A DNA stretch of 35,656 bases from DATHVR01 sp035461175 (lineage in GTDB: Bacteria; Actinomycetota; Acidimicrobiia; Spongiisociales; ZC4RG35). Below, piece by piece: positions 21,597 to 31,626 of this stretch. Under the pieces are notes generated by a model, which saw only the letters and a list, made by a program, of their open reading frames with translations, ran no database searches and was not told the DNA's origin. Positions within the stretch are counted from its first letter, which is position 1, and every line of letters begins with the position of its first letter. A program made the position numbers and the translations under genes. The DNA is taken from contig DATHVR010000196.1 of the NCBI GenBank assembly GCA_035461175.1, forward strand, positions 1 to 35,656, given 5' to 3'.

Positions 21597-23191
21597 TCGA
21601 CGAACTCCTCGTCAGGAACCTGGGGGTGATCGAGTCGGCCCGACTCGAGCCTGGTCCGGGACTGACCGTGATCACCGGAGAGACCGGAACGGGCAAGACC
21701 CTGCTACTCGGCGCCCTTCGGCTCTTGCTCGGCGGTGACTCTCGCTCCGACCTGGTCGGCCCGTTTGCCGATGAGGCCGTCGCCGAAGGTCGCTTCGTGC
21801 CCGCCGACGGCGAAGAGGTCGGGGCCGCCCGCCGGCTGCCCCGGGAGGGGCGGAGCCGGGCCTATCTCGACGGGTCGATCGCCTCGGCTCGCGCCCTCGA
21901 GGAGCGAATCGCCGGTCTGGTCGAGGTGGTCGGCCAGCACGATCACCTCAGCCTCACCCGGCCGGCCGAGGCCCGGTCCCTGGTGGACCGAGCACTGGAC
22001 GGAAAGGGGGGCCGAGCGCGAGAGGAGTACCGGAAGGCGTGGGAGCAACTGGCATCGCTACGGGCGGCCCAGGAACGTTTGGGCGGTGACCAGGGCGAGC
22101 TGGCGCGCGAGCTCGATCTCGTCACCTACCAGGCCCAGGAGATCGAGCGGGCCGGCCTCGAGCCGGGCGATGACGTCGACCTGGAGACCCTGTCCCAGCG
22201 GCTCCGTCACGCCGAGGAGATTCGCGCCGAGCTCATGGAAGCCCTCACCGCAGTCGACGCCGGACGCGACCGGGTGGGCGAGACGGTGGCGGCGGTTCGG
22301 CGGGCGGCGCGCCGGGACCCCACCCTCGAAACCCTTGCCGCCGACTTCGGCGCCGTCGCCGAGGCGTTGGTGGACGGAGCTCAGGACCTGCGTGCGACCG
22401 CCGAGGAGCTGCAACTCGATCCCGAAAGGCTCGAAGAGGTCGAGACGCGGTTGACGATGGTGGGGGACCTGAAGCGAAAGTACGGCCGGACCCTCGGAGA
22501 GGTTCTCGAATTCGGCAGCCGGGCGTCGGAGAGGCGTGAGGAGCTGGCCGACCTCCTCCAGCGGGCGGGCAAGATCGACCGCGAGGTCGAGGCAGCCGAG
22601 GCGGCCGTGACCTCGGCCGGTGAACAGCTGAGAACCGCCCGTCGGACGGCGAGCAAGCGCCTGGCGGCCGCCACCCGCTCGCATCTGGTCGATCTCGGGT
22701 TTTCCGATCCGTTGCTCGAGGTGGTGGTCGAGCCCGCCGAGCCCGGCCCGAGCGGTAGCGACCGGATCGAGCTTCGCTTCGCCTCCGACTCCCGCCTCAC
22801 CCCGGGTCCGGTGGCGACGGTGGCCTCGGGAGGCGAGCTGAGCCGTCTCGTCCTCGCCCTCCGCCTCGCCGGCGGCAGTGGCGAAGCGGCCACCCTTGTC
22901 TTCGACGAGGTAGACGCCGGCATCGGCGGGTCCACCGCCCTCGCTCTCGGACGCAAGCTGGCCGATCTGGCCAGCGACAGGCAAGTTCTGTGTGTCACCC
23001 ACCTGCCGCAGGTGGCCGCATTCGCCGATCGCCACTACGTGGTGCAACGGGAGGGAAACGTGGCGGGGGTGGCCCTCGTCGACGGCGAGTCGCGGGTGGC
23101 CGAACTGGCCCGAATGCTGGCGGGGCTCCCCGAGTCGGATCGGGGACGCGACGCCGCCGAGGAACTGCTGGAACTGGCCTCCGCCCCCTGA
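21593..23191 (+). CDS. recN: DNA repair protein RecN
   Basis: This 532-residue SMC-like ATPase acts in double-strand break repair. Walker A is GETGTGKT (29-36). Two coiled-coil arms span roughly residues 150-380, the ABC signature SGGELSRL lies at about 411-418, and Walker B is LVFDEVDAGIGG (435-446). The head-arm-head layout is complete. It is slightly shorter than the usual 550-590, mainly in the arms. It starts with GTG in a GTGA overlap with nadK. I see no SOS box; expression appears tied to the operon. Confidence 0.95.
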   Translation: MIDELLVRNLGVIESARLEPGPGLTVITGETGTGKTLLLGALRLLLGGDSRSDLVGPFADEAVAEGRFVPADGEEVGAARRLPREGRSRAYLDGSIASARALEERIAGLVEVVGQHDHLSLTRPAEARSLVDRALDGKGGRAREEYRKAWEQLASLRAAQERLGGDQGELARELDLVTYQAQEIERAGLEPGDDVDLETLSQRLRHAEEIRAELMEALTAVDAGRDRVGETVAAVRRAARRDPTLETLAADFGAVAEALVDGAQDLRATAEELQLDPERLEEVETRLTMVGDLKRKYGRTLGEVLEFGSRASERREELADLLQRAGKIDREVEAAEAAVTSAGEQLRTARRTASKRLAAATRSHLVDLGFSDPLLEVVVEPAEPGPSGSDRIELRFASDSRLTPGPVATVASGGELSRLVLALRLAGGSGEAATLVFDEVDAGIGGSTALALGRKLADLASDRQVLCVTHLPQVAAFADRHYVVQREGNVAGVALVDGESRVAELARMLAGLPESDRGRDAAEELLELASAP

Positions 23192-23205
23192 CCGGCCGCC
23201 CCGGC

Positions 23206-23211
23206 TAGCCT
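23206..23211 (+). promoter_or_regulatory. -10 box of a leaderless crotonase transcript
   Basis: TAGCCT fits TANNNT and ends 8 bases before the ATG at 23220. It is the first promoter-like signal after the recN operon. Confidence 0.5.
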
Positions 23212-23219
23212 CGAAGCCG

Positions 23220-23987
23220 ATGACGTGGCAACACATCGCACCCAGGCAAGAAGGGGTTCGCCTCACCATCGAACTCTCCCGGCCCGAGCGGCGCAACGCC
23301 CTCAGCCTCGAAATGATGGCGGAGGTGGAAAAGGCCCTCCGCGCGCTGCCGGATGATGTGCGGGTTGTGGTGCTGGCCGCCTCCGGTCCGGCCTTCTCCG
23401 CCGGCCACGACCTGGGGGAGATGGTGGGACGACCGGACGGCTTCTACGCCGAGTTGTTCTCGGTGTGCACAGACATGATGGAGGCGATCGGTTCCATCCC
23501 CCAGCCGGTGATCGCCCGGGTCCACGGCGTGGCCACCGCCGCCGGCTGCCAGTTGGTGGCCTCCTGTGACCTGGCGGTGGCCTCTTCGGAGGCGTGGTTC
23601 GCCACCCCGGGTGTGCGGATCGGCCTCTTCTGCACCACCCCGGCCGTCCCCCTGGTGCGGGCGATCGGTCGCAAGCGGGCGATGGAAATGCTGCTTACTG
23701 CGCGCCCGGTAGACGCCGACACCGCGCTGGCCTGGGGCCTGGTCAATCGGGTCGTGCCGCCCGGGGAGCTCGACGCCGCCATCGACGACTACGTCGACAC
23801 GATCGCCGCCTTCAGCCGTCGGGTGATCGGCCTGGGTAAGCAGACTTTCTACCGGCAGGCCGGTCTCTCCCAGCGGGAGGCCTACGACGTCGCCGCCCCG
23901 GTCATGGCCGAGAACGCCGCCGCCGCCGAGGCACAGGAGGGGATCTCGGCCTTCCTCGACAAGCGAGCCCCGGTATGGCCGGAGTGA
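23220..23987 (+). CDS. Crotonase-fold protein resembling ECHDC3, catalytic Glu residues absent
   Basis: This 255-residue protein has the enoyl-CoA hydratase/isomerase fold. The oxyanion-hole segments SAGHDLGEM (60-68) and VATAAGCQL (104-112) are clear. The two catalytic glutamates of classical hydratase (rat Glu144 and Glu164) correspond to Gln111 and Gly131 here (AAGCQLVASCDLAVAS and FATPGVRIGLF). This exact pattern is that of the ECHDC3 group, whose reaction is not well defined, so hydratase activity should not be assumed. It still probably binds an acyl-CoA thioester. An acyl-CoA synthetase gene follows 47 bases later, supporting a role in acyl-CoA metabolism. Confidence 0.87.
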   Translation: MTWQHIAPRQEGVRLTIELSRPERRNALSLEMMAEVEKALRALPDDVRVVVLAASGPAFSAGHDLGEMVGRPDGFYAELFSVCTDMMEAIGSIPQPVIARVHGVATAAGCQLVASCDLAVASSEAWFATPGVRIGLFCTTPAVPLVRAIGRKRAMEMLLTARPVDADTALAWGLVNRVVPPGELDAAIDDYVDTIAAFSRRVIGLGKQTFYRQAGLSQREAYDVAAPVMAENAAAAEAQEGISAFLDKRAPVWPE

Positions 23988-24034
23988 GCAGCGGAGGCAA
24001 CGTGGCCGAATCCGAACCCGGGGCGGGGGAGTAG

Positions 24035-25639
24035 ATGGACCGGGTCGACGTCACCCAGCTCACGCCCCTCCTCTTCCTGGAGCGATCGGCCGCCGTCTTC
24101 CCGGACAAGGTGGCGATCAGCTACGGGGAGCGCCAGATGACCTACGCGGGGATGGCAGAGGCGGCGCAGTCGGCGGCGGCCGGCCTGGCCGCACTCGGAG
24201 TGCAAGAGGGCGACCGGGTCGCCTATCTGATGCCCAATCTTCCGGAGATGCTGATTGGCCACTTCGCCGTCCCGCTGTTGGGCAGCGTGCTGGTGGCGAT
24301 CAACACCCGTCTGTCGCCGCACGAGATCGCCTATATCCTCGATCATTCCGGTGCCCGGGTCCTGGTGGCCGACACCGCCCTCCTGGCCCCGCTGACACCG
24401 CTGCTGGGTGAGCGTTCCCACCTGGAGACCGTCGTGCAGGTGGCAGACGCCCAACCCCCGGTCGATGTACCTCTCCCCACCCTGGCCCACGGGGAGATGC
24501 TGGATGGCGGCGACCAGGAGGAGCGTGCCTGGCGGGTCGACGACGAGCTCCGGCCGATCTCGATCAACTACACCTCGGGGACGACCGGCCGCCCCAAGGG
24601 TGTCCAGTACACCCACCGGGGCGCCCACCTCAACTCGCTGGCGGAGTTGCTCCATTCGGTGCACTCGCCCGACACCGTGTACCTGTGGACGCTGCCGATG
24701 TTTCACTGCAACGGCTGGTGCACCACCTGGGCCGTCACCGCCTTCGGCGGCCGCCACGTCTGCCTGCGGGCGGTCGATCCGGCCGAGATCTGGAACCTGA
24801 TCGAGACGGAAGCGGTGACCCATCTCAACGCCGCCCCCACCGTGCTGATCTCGATGGCCAATCACCCGGATGCAAAGGAGTTCGGGCGGCCCTTCACGAT
24901 CACTACGGCCGGGGCCCCGCCCAGTCCCACCATCATCGGGCAGATGGAGAAGCTGGGGGCGCGGGTGGTGCACGTCTACGGGCTGACCGAGACATACGGC
25001 CCTTACACGGTGTGCGAGTGGCAGCCGGGATGGGAGAGCCTTGCCCTGGATGCACGGGCAGACCTCCTAGCCCGCCAGGGGGTTGCCTACGTGGGGGCGG
25101 ATCCGATCCGCGTGGTCGACGAGGACATGAACGACGTTCCCCGTGACGGCGAGACGATGGGAGAGGTGGTGATGCGGGGCAACAACGTCATGTCGGGCTA
25201 CTACGACGATCCCGACGCCACCGAGAAGGCATTCCGGGGAGGATGGTTCCACTCGGGCGACCTGGCAGTTTGGCACCCCGACGGCTACATCGAACTGCGC
25301 GACCGGTCCAAGGACATCATCATCTCGGGGGGCGAGAACATCTCCACCATCGAGGTGGAGCAGGCGGTGGTGTCCCACCCGGCGGTGCTGGAGGCAGCGG
25401 TGGTGGCCGTGCCCGACGACAAGTGGGGGGAGCGTCCCAAGGCGTTCGTCGTGCTGAAGGACGGTATGGAGGCCAGCGAGGAGGACGTCATCGCCCACGT
25501 CCGGGGGCGCCTGGCCCACTTCAAGGCTCCGGACCAGGTCGAGATCGTCGAAGAGCTTCCCAAGACCTCGACAGGCAAGATCCAGAAGTACGTCCTGCGC
25601 GAGGCCGAGTGGGCCGGCCGCACCAAGAAGGTCAACTAG
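24035..25639 (+). CDS. Fatty acyl-CoA synthetase (AMP-forming)
   Basis: This 534-residue ANL-superfamily ligase activates a carboxylic acid to an acyl-adenylate and then its CoA thioester. The P-loop is YTSGTTGRPKG (179-189). YGLTETYGP, GWFHSGDLAV and DRSKDIIISGGENIS follow, and the C-terminal catalytic lysine lies in PKTSTGKIQKY (about 510-520). The sequence is closest in style to medium/long-chain FadD and AlkK-type enzymes. The chain length is not determinable. The ATG is preceded by GGGGGAG (24025-24031). It is probably co-transcribed with the crotonase-fold gene. The stop leads directly into a heptamer repeat. Confidence 0.92.
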   Translation: MDRVDVTQLTPLLFLERSAAVFPDKVAISYGERQMTYAGMAEAAQSAAAGLAALGVQEGDRVAYLMPNLPEMLIGHFAVPLLGSVLVAINTRLSPHEIAYILDHSGARVLVADTALLAPLTPLLGERSHLETVVQVADAQPPVDVPLPTLAHGEMLDGGDQEERAWRVDDELRPISINYTSGTTGRPKGVQYTHRGAHLNSLAELLHSVHSPDTVYLWTLPMFHCNGWCTTWAVTAFGGRHVCLRAVDPAEIWNLIETEAVTHLNAAPTVLISMANHPDAKEFGRPFTITTAGAPPSPTIIGQMEKLGARVVHVYGLTETYGPYTVCEWQPGWESLALDARADLLARQGVAYVGADPIRVVDEDMNDVPRDGETMGEVVMRGNNVMSGYYDDPDATEKAFRGGWFHSGDLAVWHPDGYIELRDRSKDIIISGGENISTIEVEQAVVSHPAVLEAAVVAVPDDKWGERPKAFVVLKDGMEASEEDVIAHVRGRLAHFKAPDQVEIVEELPKTSTGKIQKYVLREAEWAGRTKKVN

Positions 25640-25660
25640 GTCGGGGGTCGGAGGTCGGAA
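25639..25660 (+). repeat. Heptamer tandem repeat after the acyl-CoA synthetase
   Basis: Units GGTCGGG, GGTCGGA, GGTCGGA begin at the last base of the stop codon. The reverse complement (GACCTCC/GACTTCC type) is the same family as the array at 10402-10436. Confidence 0.7.
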
Positions 25661-25699
25661 GTCCTTCGACCAGGCGGGCAGCAGTCGAGCGACCGGCGC

Positions 25700-25727
25700 C
25701 TGTTCAGGGCAACGGCCCCGAACAGGT
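25700..25727 (+). terminator. Hairpin in the acyl-CoA synthetase-dapB gap
   Basis: CCTGTTC-A-GGG (25700-25710) pairs with CCC-GAACAGG (25718-25727) around CAACGGC. It has no T-run. The rest of the 232-base gap (25640-25871) shows no gene. Confidence 0.45.
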
Positions 25728-25859
25728 CGAGAGCGCAAAGGCCAACGGGTCACTGTTGCGAAGCCGGCCCCGAAGTCGCCCGACCATGGTCAGAGCGCCA
25801 GCGGAGCCGGGGAGGTAGGGGGCTTGTCGCCCGTCGTCCGGAGCAGGCAGGGGCACGCC

Positions 25860-25865
25860 TAGAGT
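25860..25865 (+). promoter_or_regulatory. -10 box of a leaderless dapB transcript
   Basis: TAGAGT fits TANNNT and ends exactly 6 bases before the ATG at 25872. No Shine-Dalgarno. Confidence 0.6.
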
Positions 25866-25871
25866 CGGCGC

Positions 25872-26627
25872 ATGACCAATCCACGCACCATCGTCACCGG
25901 AGTACCCGGAAAACTCGCCTCGGCCGTCGCCGCCGGCCTGGCCGCGGCCGACGACGTCGACCTCGTCGGCGTGTTCAACCCGAACCGACAGGGGGAGTGG
26001 GAGGGCGTTCCCTATGTGACGCCGACGGGCGGTGAGGTCGACGTCATCGTCGAATGCGGGCCGGCCGGCACCGTCATGGACAACCTACGGCGGTGGCGGA
26101 ACCTCGACGTCGCCGCGATCGTCGGCACCTCCGGCTTCACCGGCGAGCGGATCGAGGAGGTGACCCGGATGTGGGAGGGAGCTTCGGGGGCGTGTCTGAT
26201 CGTTCCCAACTTCTCGATCGGCGCCGTCCTCATGATGCGGTTCGCCGAGATGGCGGCGCCCCATCTCGAGACGGTGGAGGTGGTGGAGCGCCATGGCGAC
26301 AAGAAGCCGGATGCACCTTCGGGAACCGCCCTGCAGACGGCGGCCCGGATCGCCGCCGCCGGCGGTCGCTCGGTGAGCCGGGGAGAGGAGCTTGCCACCG
26401 GGGCGCGCGGGGGAGACGTCGACGGAGTCCAGGTCCACTCGCTTCGCCTGGCCGGCCTCGTCTCGCACCAGGAGGTGGCCCTGACCAACCCTGGTGAACA
26501 GCTTTCCATCGTGCACCAGTCGACCTCCTACGGATCGTTCGCCGCGGGGGCGCTGGCGGCGGTGCGGGCGGTGGGAGAGATGTCGGGTGTCTCGCTCGGC
26601 CTCGACGGTGTCCTGGGGATCGGCTGA
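25872..26627 (+). CDS. dapB: 4-hydroxy-tetrahydrodipicolinate reductase-like protein
   Basis: This 251-residue protein resembles DapB, which reduces hydroxy-tetrahydrodipicolinate with NAD(P)H on the way to lysine and diaminopimelate. It shows the family blocks VGTSGFT (84-90), PNFSIGAVL (112-120) and DAPSGTA (147-153). The signature E-x-H-H-x-x-K reads ERHGDKK here: the catalytic His (His141) and Lys (Lys145) are kept, while the second His is Gly. The nucleotide loop is GVPGKLA instead of the common GxxGRMG. No other lysine gene is nearby. Most likely it is a genuine but divergent DapB. A DapB-fold reductase with another substrate is possible. Confidence 0.8.
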   Translation: MTNPRTIVTGVPGKLASAVAAGLAAADDVDLVGVFNPNRQGEWEGVPYVTPTGGEVDVIVECGPAGTVMDNLRRWRNLDVAAIVGTSGFTGERIEEVTRMWEGASGACLIVPNFSIGAVLMMRFAEMAAPHLETVEVVERHGDKKPDAPSGTALQTAARIAAAGGRSVSRGEELATGARGGDVDGVQVHSLRLAGLVSHQEVALTNPGEQLSIVHQSTSYGSFAAGALAAVRAVGEMSGVSLGLDGVLGIG

Positions 26628-26665
26628 TCCAGTCTGAATGCTTCCGGATGAGGGTGGCATCGTGC

Positions 26666-26671
26666 TACCGT
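26666..26671 (+). promoter_or_regulatory. Possible -10 box for pyrG
   Basis: TACCGT fits TANNNT and ends 11 bases before the ATG at 26683, giving a leader of only a few bases. No Shine-Dalgarno. Confidence 0.45.
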
Positions 26672-26682
26672 GACCTCCCGTC

Positions 26683-28388
<1,706 letters not shown>

Positions 28389-28392
<4 letters not shown>

Positions 28393-28931
28393 GCGAGGGC
28401 GATTTCGAGGTCATCTCCCGCCGGACCATCGGACGTGGCTCACTGGTCGAGTTGGAAGAACTCGGGCTCAGGGCGGGCGGTGGCGCCGAATTCAGCCGCG
28501 ACGTCGTCCGCCATCCCGGCGGGGTGGGAATCCTCGCCATCGACGCGGGGCGGGTGTGGCTGATTCGCCAGTACCGGGTGGCGGTGGACGAGGAGATCGA
28601 TGAGATTCCGGCTGGAACGCTGGACGGCGCCGATCCCGACCCGGAGACGGCCGCCCGCCGCGAGCTCCTCGAAGAACTCGGGGCCACTGCTGGTCGCTTC
28701 AGCCATCTCGCCACGGTGGCACCGTCGCCCGGCTATACCAGCGAGGTGATCGAGATCTACCTGGCCGAGAACCTCGAGTTTGGGGAGAGATCGCCCGACG
28801 GAGAGGAGGAACAACGTGCCACCGTTTTCTCGATACCCGTTGCCGAGGCACTGGATAGCATCGACCGGGGCGAGTTGACCGATGCCAAGACACTGGTGGC
28901 CCTGCTGGAGTGGAAGAGGAGACAAGGGTGA
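28389..28931 (+). CDS. NUDIX hydrolase, ADP-ribose pyrophosphatase-like
   Basis: This 180-residue protein has the Nudix core REXXEEXG at 91-98 (RELLEELG) after a PAGTLDGADPDPETAA segment. The first Glu of the textbook box is not conserved in place. Downstream, APSPGYTSEVIEIYLA (about 111-126) is the hallmark of ADP-ribose pyrophosphatases. It would hydrolyse ADP-ribose to AMP and ribose 5-phosphate. M. tuberculosis Rv1700, with this activity, also follows pyrG. It starts with GTG in a four-base overlap with pyrG and overlaps ald by four bases. Confidence 0.88.
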
Positions 28932-30049
28932 TCGTCGGCGTACCTAAGGAAATCAAGACGGCCGAGCACCGGGTCGCCCTGACCCCGGTCGGGGTGCGGG
29001 AGCTGACGGACCGGGGACACACAGTCCTGATCCAGAAGAGCGCCGGCGAGGGATCCAGCATCCACGACGAGGAGTTCGAGGCTCAGGGGGCACGGGTCGT
29101 TGCCTCCGCCGAGGACGTGTTCGGCGAGGGCGACATGATCCTGAAAGTCAAAGAGCCCCAGCCCTCGGAGGTGGAGATGTTCCGGCCGGGGCAGGTTTTG
29201 TTCACCTACTTGCATCTGGCCGCTTACCCCCAACTCGCCCAGGGACTGCGGGATCGGGGAATCGTGGCGATTGCCTACGAGACCGTCCAGTTGCCGGATC
29301 GCAGCCTGCCCCTGCTCGCTCCCATGTCGGAGATCGCCGGGAGAATGGCCACTCAGGTCGGCGCCTACTTCCTCGAGGCGGCCCAGGGCGGCCGCGGGAT
29401 CCTCCTGGGTGGGGTGGCCGGAGTGCGTCCGGCCCGGGTGGTTGTGGTGGGGGCGGGAATGGCCGGTTTCAACGCTGCCGTGATCGCCGCCGGCATGCAG
29501 GCCGACGTGTCGGTCCTCGACGTGGATCTCGACAAGCTGCGCCATCTCGACTCCCTCTACGCCGGGCGAATCGTCACCCTCGCTTCCAACCGGCTCACGC
29601 TCGAGGAGCAGGTGCTGGGGGCAGACCTGGTCATCGGGACGGTGCTGGTTCCCGGAGCGTCGGCTCCCAAGCTCGTCACGGAGGAGATGGTCCGGGGGAT
29701 GCGCAAGGGGACGGTGCTGGTGGATGTCGCCATCGACCAGGGCGGCTGTTTCGCCACCTCGCACGAAACGACCCACGACGATCCGGTCTACGAGAAGCAT
29801 GGTGTCCTGCACTACGCAGTGGGCAACATCCCCGGAGCCGTGCCCCACACCTCGACCTACGCCCTGACCAACGCCACCCTCCGCTATGTCCTGACCCTGG
29901 CGGATGAGGGTGCCACCCAGGCCGTCGCCGCCCATCCCGAGCTGGCCCTGGGGGTCAACGTTGCCGGCGAGAACGTGTGCCATCCCGCCGTGGCCGCCTC
30001 CCTGGGCGCCGAATACGTCGCCCCGGGCACGGCCCTAGCCGGGATGTGA
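28928..30049 (+). CDS. ald: Alanine dehydrogenase
   Basis: This 373-residue NAD-dependent enzyme interconverts L-alanine and pyruvate plus ammonia. With the GTG at 28928 as residue 1, the known active-site residues fall at Arg15 (EHRVALTP), Lys75 (KVKEP), His96 (TYLHLAA) and Asp270 (AIDQGG), matching the numbering of the well-studied mycobacterial enzyme. The Rossmann motif is VVVVGAGMAGFNAA. The length is normal. An in-frame ATG at 28910 lies inside the NUDIX gene and would break this alignment. Four-base GTGA overlaps link it to the genes on both sides. Confidence 0.96.
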   Translation: MIVGVPKEIKTAEHRVALTPVGVRELTDRGHTVLIQKSAGEGSSIHDEEFEAQGARVVASAEDVFGEGDMILKVKEPQPSEVEMFRPGQVLFTYLHLAAYPQLAQGLRDRGIVAIAYETVQLPDRSLPLLAPMSEIAGRMATQVGAYFLEAAQGGRGILLGGVAGVRPARVVVVGAGMAGFNAAVIAAGMQADVSVLDVDLDKLRHLDSLYAGRIVTLASNRLTLEEQVLGADLVIGTVLVPGASAPKLVTEEMVRGMRKGTVLVDVAIDQGGCFATSHETTHDDPVYEKHGVLHYAVGNIPGAVPHTSTYALTNATLRYVLTLADEGATQAVAAHPELALGVNVAGENVCHPAVAASLGAEYVAPGTALAGM

Positions 30050-30555
30050 TTCCCGAGCCTCTCACCGCCGGCGATATCTCCCTCCGGTCCTGGACAGGTG
30101 GCGAGGGTCACCTGTATATGAGCCTGCGCGATGACGAGGTCTTCCGGTTCACGACCGAGTCGGCTTCGGCGGATGCCGCCGAGTGCCAGGCCATCATCGT
30201 GGCCGCCCGTGCCGACCCTCGCCGGGCCGCCCTTGCTGTCTGCGACCCGTCCGGGGCGCCGGTAGGAAACGTCGCCGTCCACAGGAAGCGGGACCATGTC
30301 GAGGTGTCTTATTGGCTCTCGGCACCCGCCCGGGGCAGGGGATGGGCCGCCACCGCTCTCCGGGCCGTGTCGGAGTGGATCCGGTCGACCTGGGGCGAGG
30401 TCGAGGTGTGGCTCGAGATAGATCCCCACAACCAGGCCTCGATTCGGGTGGCAGAGGCAGCCGGATTCCGGCGGGGCGGTATGCGCCTCGAGTCCGCCTG
30501 CGGAGGTCCGGCGCTGGTGTATCGACGGGTGGGGGACAGACAAACATCCGGATAG
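30046..30555 (+). CDS. GNAT-family N-acetyltransferase, RimJ/RimL-like
   Basis: This 169-residue protein begins IPEPLTAGDISLRSW, typical of the RimJ/RimL group, and has the acetyl-CoA loop ARGRGWAATAL (about 103-113). NQASIRVAEAAGFRRGG (about 135-151) is the standard C-terminal signature of the group. It could acetylate a ribosomal protein N-terminus or a small amine; the substrate is unknown. The GTG start lies in an overlap with the ald stop. Confidence 0.85.
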   Translation: MIPEPLTAGDISLRSWTGGEGHLYMSLRDDEVFRFTTESASADAAECQAIIVAARADPRRAALAVCDPSGAPVGNVAVHRKRDHVEVSYWLSAPARGRGWAATALRAVSEWIRSTWGEVEVWLEIDPHNQASIRVAEAAGFRRGGMRLESACGGPALVYRRVGDRQTSG

Positions 30556-30647
30556 TCTCGCCCCGGGCCACTATCATGAGCCTCAGATCCGGGTCCCGTC
30601 TCCGCAGCTGCTGACGTCTCGGATGCCGCCATCCGTCAAGGAAAGCC

Positions 30648-30998
30648 ATGAGCACGCTCGACATCGACACCATTCGCGAGAACCTGGAACACCAGAGGGA
30701 TCGCCTGGTCGAACAGCTCGACGAACTGGGCGCCACCCCGTCAGGTGACCTCAAGTCCGATCTCAACTACGGGGACGGCTTCGCCGACGCCGCCGCCGTC
30801 ACGGCCGAGCGGACCGAGCGACTGGGTCTCGTCGACACGCTCAAGGGCCAGCTCGACGAGGTCGAACGGGCTTTGGCCCGGATTGAAGAAGGGACCTACG
30901 GCGTTTGCGCCCAATGTGGCCAGGAAATCCCTGCCGCCCGGCTGGAGGCCCGTCCCGAGTCCACCCTGTGCGTCGACTGCAAATCCCGTAATCGCTGA
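30648..30998 (+). CDS. DksA/TraR-family zinc-finger protein
   Basis: This 116-residue protein has a long N-terminal helix pair (about residues 5-82) and a C4 zinc finger, C87-AQ-C90 and C108-VD-C111 (GVCAQCGQEIPAARL...LCVDCK), the dksA/traR signature. DksA-like proteins bind the RNA polymerase secondary channel. Here the coiled-coil tip carries DGFADAAA rather than the classical DxxDxA, so a DksA-like effect is uncertain. The ATG follows AAGGAAAG (30638-30645). Weak TANNNT candidates lie at 30553-30558 and 30572-30577. The HD gene begins 3 bases after the stop. Confidence 0.9.
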   Translation: MSTLDIDTIRENLEHQRDRLVEQLDELGATPSGDLKSDLNYGDGFADAAAVTAERTERLGLVDTLKGQLDEVERALARIEEGTYGVCAQCGQEIPAARLEARPESTLCVDCKSRNR

Positions 30999-31001
30999 GA
31001 A

Positions 31002-31487
31002 GTGCCCGGTAGCTGGACCCACCTCGCGGCTCGTTTCTACGACGTCGTAACTTCCCGGGCCCTGGACAAGGGCGAGCGGGATGCCGTCAGGCGCTGGCTC
31101 CCCGAGACCCATCTCCAGAAGGCCTTCTTCGCCCAGACCCAGGCCGACCAGCGACATGGCTTTGCCGCCGCGCTCCACGTGGTCGCCGCCCACCCCGACC
31201 GCAGCGATTTGATTCGGGCCGCCCTCGTCCACGACATCGGCAAGCGCCATGCCCGCCTCGGGCCATTGGGCCGGGTTCTGGCCTCGCTCGCCATCCGTCT
31301 CCGGTTGCCGCTCTCTCCTCGTATGGCCCTCTACCGGGACCATGGCCGCCTGGGGGCGGCCGAACTGGGAGGTGTGGAAGGAATCGTGACCGATTTCACC
31401 CGCCATCACCACGGCGAGTGCCCGCCGACGATCTCCCCGGAGGACTGGGGGACGCTGGTGGCGTCGGACAGGGCCCGGGTCCGCTGA
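31002..31487 (+). CDS. HD-domain protein (probable phosphohydrolase)
   Basis: This 161-residue protein has the HD metal-binding pattern: His52 (QRHGFAAALHV), the His77-Asp78 dyad (LVHDIGKRHARLG), His114 and the HHHGE cluster near residues 135-139. HD proteins hydrolyse phosphate mono- or diesters of nucleotides, but the substrate cannot be inferred. It is too small for a RelA/SpoT enzyme. It starts with GTG three bases after the DksA-like gene, so co-expression is likely. The 139 bases that follow (31488-31626) show no gene. Confidence 0.82.
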   Translation: MPGSWTHLAARFYDVVTSRALDKGERDAVRRWLPETHLQKAFFAQTQADQRHGFAAALHVVAAHPDRSDLIRAALVHDIGKRHARLGPLGRVLASLAIRLRLPLSPRMALYRDHGRLGAAELGGVEGIVTDFTRHHHGECPPTISPEDWGTLVASDRARVR

Positions 31488-31626
31488 TGTCGGGGTGCGC
31501 TCGAACCGTCCGGCAAGGTAGCCCGGAGGTCGGGGCGGCGAGGGGCTGGAGAAGGTCCCCGCCCGGATCCCTCCAACAAAGCCCCGGTTTCTCTCCAGTG
31601 TGCGCGAAGATGCGCTCCAGTCACCC

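Noticed and set aside
25700..25730. GAACAGGTCGAG considered as a LexA/SOS operator.
   Set aside because: It lacks the palindromic TCGAAC-N4-GTTCGA layout and is better explained as the arm of a hairpin.
31488..31626. The gap before scpA examined for a small gene, promoter or repeat array.
   Set aside because: No conserved motif, TANNNT at a useful spacing, or period-7 pattern was found.
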